From: Pholis gunnellus
Lineage: Eukaryota; Chordata; Actinopteri; Perciformes; Pholidae
NCBI GenBank assembly: GCA_910591455.2
Contig: OU342819.1
Span: 18,339,262-18,403,261 of the forward strand
DNA length: 64,000 bases
Direction: 5' to 3'
In this document: piece after piece, positions 60,740 through 64,000 of the stretch
Position numbering within the stretch: position 1 is the first letter of the stretch
Layout: the number at the start of each line of letters is the position of its first letter
Notes under the pieces: model-generated
What the model saw: only the letters and a program-made list of their open reading frames with translations
Told to the model about the DNA's origin: nothing
The model's database searches: none
Program-made: the position numbers and the translations under genes

Positions 60740-60970
60740 AAGGTTTTGTGGCTAATATTTTAGCACACAGTTGCCTCTTTACACATCCAGCAGCCATGTA
60801 GCAACATTAGCATTAATTTGGAGTCATAATTCTGTCCACCTGTTTGAATGTAAGTCCAATATTTACTCTAATTTTCTATATGCTCCAAAATGTTCACTGG
60901 TTGCTAACTTGGTGCTGAGCCATTCGTACTTTCTGCAATGCTAATTTGCTATTGAGGCTACAGAGGACCA
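60740..60970. repeat. dispersed teleost repeat relic
   Basis: The text ttttagcacacagttgcctc, then gtagcaacattagcattaat, ggagtcataattctgtcc and gtaagtccaatatttactc, parallels the relic at 11.1-11.4 kb. Confidence 0.55.
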
Positions 60971-62227
60971 CACCAACTGTAAGAGGACATATGTGAGGTA
61001 AAATTGTCTCCATTTCTCCTCAAACTCCACCTCGGCTTTTCCCTTTATTCATTCAATTTAGGATTCTCTGGCCCTAGTTACTAATACACCTACCTATATG
61101 CTGTACACCCCCTTCCAGGTTTCAAAACACATTCATATGCCTGTGGTTGCCCTGACAAATGATTCAGTTTAGGTATGCAAGACAAACTCAGACCCCGTAT
61201 GCATATTAAGACAGAATGCAATGAGAGGATTTTAGAAGCTACTGCCAAACGGCCACATCGAAAGCTCACATTGCCTGCATTCTTATTTACACATTTCCTG
61301 TAGGGGAGCGAAGTTAGAGAAGTTTCAAGGTCACTGCATGAGAAAGTGTGTGTGTCGGCCCGCAACAGCAATTAACCGGGTAAATAAACCGGAAGGAATT
61401 CTGTACGTGTGGCGTCATCTCGTTGTAGTGCGTGCCAAGCGGACAATGTGAAACCAGCTGGACTAAGAAATGTGTGTGTGTGCCCTTGCAGAGTCAACTT
61501 AGAATAAAAACAGCGCCGCCTCAAATATGTCGTCCCTCGGTTGTCTGTTTGCTCTGGAGAGCTCAATGTTTTCTTGGAGAGACAAGGTAGATGGTACACA
61601 AAAGGGAGTCTGAGCTAGAGGCTGAGCAGCCGGAGGAGAGAAGCTGGTAATCCTCAGCATTGCTTGAGGAAGACGGGGGGCTGTAGCTCTTCAGAGAATT
61701 TGAGATTCCTTAAATCTTGAGGTACAGCCAATGCATGCTAGGTATGTAATCCATCTCATGACTCAGACCTGTAATGTCTATCCTGACTGTAATTCTGTCA
61801 ATGACACTTGAATCTGAGGATGCAGATCCATTCATTCCAAGAATGGTTATATTCTTATATTGTGAAATGGGCTCTTCTCGCGATTGTGCTCCCCGGATGA
61901 ATCCGAGCAGCAGTGCAAGATTCAGCGGGGAAGCGCAACAAACAACCCCCTACGGCTATAAAGAACAGAAGCCAACAGACACACATCAGTGAGATATGGG
62001 ACACACAGCGCAAGGCAAGAGATGCCGTGGCCAAGTATGGTAATGAGAAAAGACATAAGAAGGAGCTGGGATAGCAGAGAGAGAGAGAATCAGCCAAAAA
62101 CAGCCACAGATAGCAGTGTGTAGTACGCAAAAGTAACAAGAAGTGAGACCTATCGGGCATCAGTTGCATCCTGGGTAAACCCGATGAACTGGTGATGTCA
62201 TCAGTTATTTTTGTACCTGCTCTTTTT

Positions 62228-62550
62228 AGTCCCACTAGTGGTATTTAGGGTTGGCAATGTTGGTCTGTCAGTCTCCTCATTTAGAGATCCACATTTTGTA
62301 GTGTTGAGACGGATTGCCATGAAAAAACATGCATGTCCCCCGCAGAATGAATTTGGTTTTTGACCAAATTCCTGCAAACCTAGAAAGATGGTGAACATGG
62401 TAAACGTTATACCTGCTAAATGTCAGAATGTTCGGGTTTGTCTTGCTATCGTGCTATCGTGTCCTTATTAGCAGTTAGCTCGAAACGCCACTGAGCCTAT
62501 TAGCACAGTTGCCTCACAGAGCCGCTTGCATGGCTGTAGACTCTTAGTCT
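62228..62550. repeat. dispersed teleost repeat relic, same family as 30.1-30.6 kb
   Basis: The text catgcatgtcccccgcagaatga, then gatggtgaacatggtaaacg, ttatacctgctaaatg and catggctgtagactcttagtc, is shared or collinear with the family at 30098-30610. Confidence 0.65.
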
Positions 62551-63745
62551 CCGTACTTCTCAAATTAAGGAAAAGATTGATTTCAGCATTCAGAATTCTG
62601 CATTCATATTTAAAATCTTCAGGCGACAGGACAAGAGTTTTATGGTTTATCCGTTGGCTACACCAGAACCACAGAAATAGATTGGGCTTTATACTTCTGC
62701 TACACTACATTTCGGAGGTAAATGTACTTTTTCAGTTGGCTGTTTTAAACCTGAACTATATTTAATAATATTATATCTATGTTTTGATGAAGAGAGACAA
62801 TTGAAACAGCAGATTTGCCATGACTTGAAATACATACTCTATTATTAAGAAATGTTGATTGAGCTTGTCGGCGTGCACTTTATAATATAACATATTTGTG
62901 GTCTCAATATCTAGAGAGTTGATGACATTCAACCCACCCAACACAACAGTTTTAAGCTAACAGAACTTGATCTAACCGTGATGACCGTGACATTATGAAT
63001 ACTCAGAGTTATTACGAGCACAACAATGCAGACATTCTCACTGCAGCCTGAACTTCTGTTAATAATTCATGATTTTGGATTGCAGTTTTATTGAAAAATA
63101 CATCCATAGAGTCCCAATAACAAAAATGAAATCCAAGATTTTCCCTCGGAACAAATTTCGGAGATCATGTGTTCAGCTTTAAGTTTTGATGAATTATTTA
63201 TCGTTCCTTGCTTTGTTGCGTTTTGTTTGTTCTCGCTGCTGATACAGTAATGAGTCAGCCAAGCTGTCGCAGAGGCCATAAAAACTTGACAACTGTCTTG
63301 ACAAATGGATGTGGCGTAATATTACTTACTGCAGTGGCAAATTCGACTTTCCACAGGATCAGGAGAGATTAGTTCAGGATCACCGGACAAAAGGGATTCT
63401 AATTTAATCTTTCATCCTCCATCAGGCAGATTATTGTCCTTTTGTGAATGAATGACATGATACATCTAGATTGAGTAGCAGATTTCTAGTCTTGATGACA
63501 ATGATGATAAGATATAATAAGGTAAATGTGAATTGACACTTAATTGACATTTAAAAATCATAGTGTTGCTGCCTACTCAGATTCATTATAATGCTCTATT
63601 CATCTCATATTTCAAATACTTTCACAAAGGTGACTTAGAGGCCTACCTATCACCTGAAAACTACTAATCAACAATGAGTCACCCAACATCTTATCAGATA
63701 ATCGTTGTAGCACCGCTCTTCCGTCTTCGTTTTTTTTTACTTCGG

Positions 63746-63772
63746 CTCCCAGCGCAACGCTGTCTGGGAGCA
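63746..63772. repeat. short inverted repeat
   Basis: Arms gctcccag and ctgggagc are separated by 11 bases that themselves hold agcg and cgct. A small stem, possibly chance. Confidence 0.6.
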
Positions 63773-64000
63773 ATTTCAGTGATAAAACACCACGAGGGAG
63801 ATGAGTATTAACAAAGGTGACTCATACTCCTGCAACCTTCACAGCAAATCATAATTCCATATTTCATTTGAAAGGATGTTTCACTAATTTTCTCCTCTTT
63901 AAATGCCCGCTGTGAGCCGTCTTTGAAGTCTCTCCTCTGAAGACTGTTTTTTTGATGTCCTCTGTCCGAGCCAGTGATCTCAGAGCGAGCTACTAAAGTG

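Larger units (their letters stand above)
52250..64000. other. kcnk9 intron 1 (incomplete)
   Basis: No exon resembling TASK-3 exon 1 (M1 and the TTIG pore helix) is seen on the minus strand, so intron 1 extends past the right edge. In mammals this intron is also very long. It contains repeat relics, a LINE 3' end and an AP-1-bearing palindrome. No other gene can be supported. Confidence 0.75.

Noticed and set aside
52250..64000. Search for kcnk9 exon 1
   Set aside because: No minus-strand stretch encodes the M1 and first pore helix (TTIG) with a donor, so exon 1 is taken to be outside the window.

Overview
The window is vertebrate, and specifically teleost-fish, nuclear DNA. Genes are broken into many short exons with GT-AG introns. 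There are long (TG)n runs, and several diverged dispersed repeats look like ones I know from percomorph fish genomes. Two genes can be identified from their proteins, both on the minus strand: col22a1 (collagen alpha-1(XXII)) and kcnk9 (the K2P potassium channel TASK-3). The same two genes are neighbours on human chromosome 8q24.3, so the synteny supports both calls. The species cannot be fixed from the sequence alone.

Positions 1 to about 34.2 kb hold the 5' and central part of col22a1, read from right to left. I resolved 54 coding exons: signal peptide (33887-33977), von Willebrand A domain in one exon (33235-33801), thrombospondin-N/laminin-G-like domain over five exons (29547 down to 23167), a cysteine-bearing linker (22362-22481), then 46 short collagen exons, mostly 54 or 45 bp, down to 1159. 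The exons sum to 3909 bp, exactly 1303 codons with consistent phase throughout. From memory of the human protein (about 1626 residues), roughly the last 320 residues lie off the left edge. One intron starts with GC instead of GT. The introns carry microsatellites, MITE-like elements and three CpG-rich patches.

Positions 34.2-40.9 kb are intergenic. They hold a GC-rich patch with a TATA-like site that could be the col22a1 promoter, AT microsatellites, a 45-bp tandem duplication and repeat relics. At 40895-42854 lies a compact two-exon minus-strand gene predicted to encode 369 residues that I do not recognise. It is the best candidate here for an undescribed gene.

Positions 43-51.3 kb are intergenic with old repeats. 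At 51366-52249 is the last coding exon of kcnk9, carrying the end of pore 1, membrane segments M2-M4, pore 2 and the cytoplasmic tail ending in a 14-3-3-type motif. Everything from 52250 to 64000 is read as kcnk9 intron 1; exon 1 is not in the window. That intron contains a LINE 3' end, other repeat relics and a striking 40-bp near-palindrome with an AP-1-like heptamer in each arm.

The two known genes do not form a pathway. Collagen XXII is a FACIT collagen of tissue junctions such as the myotendinous junction, and TASK-3 sets resting potassium conductance. They are linked by ancient synteny.
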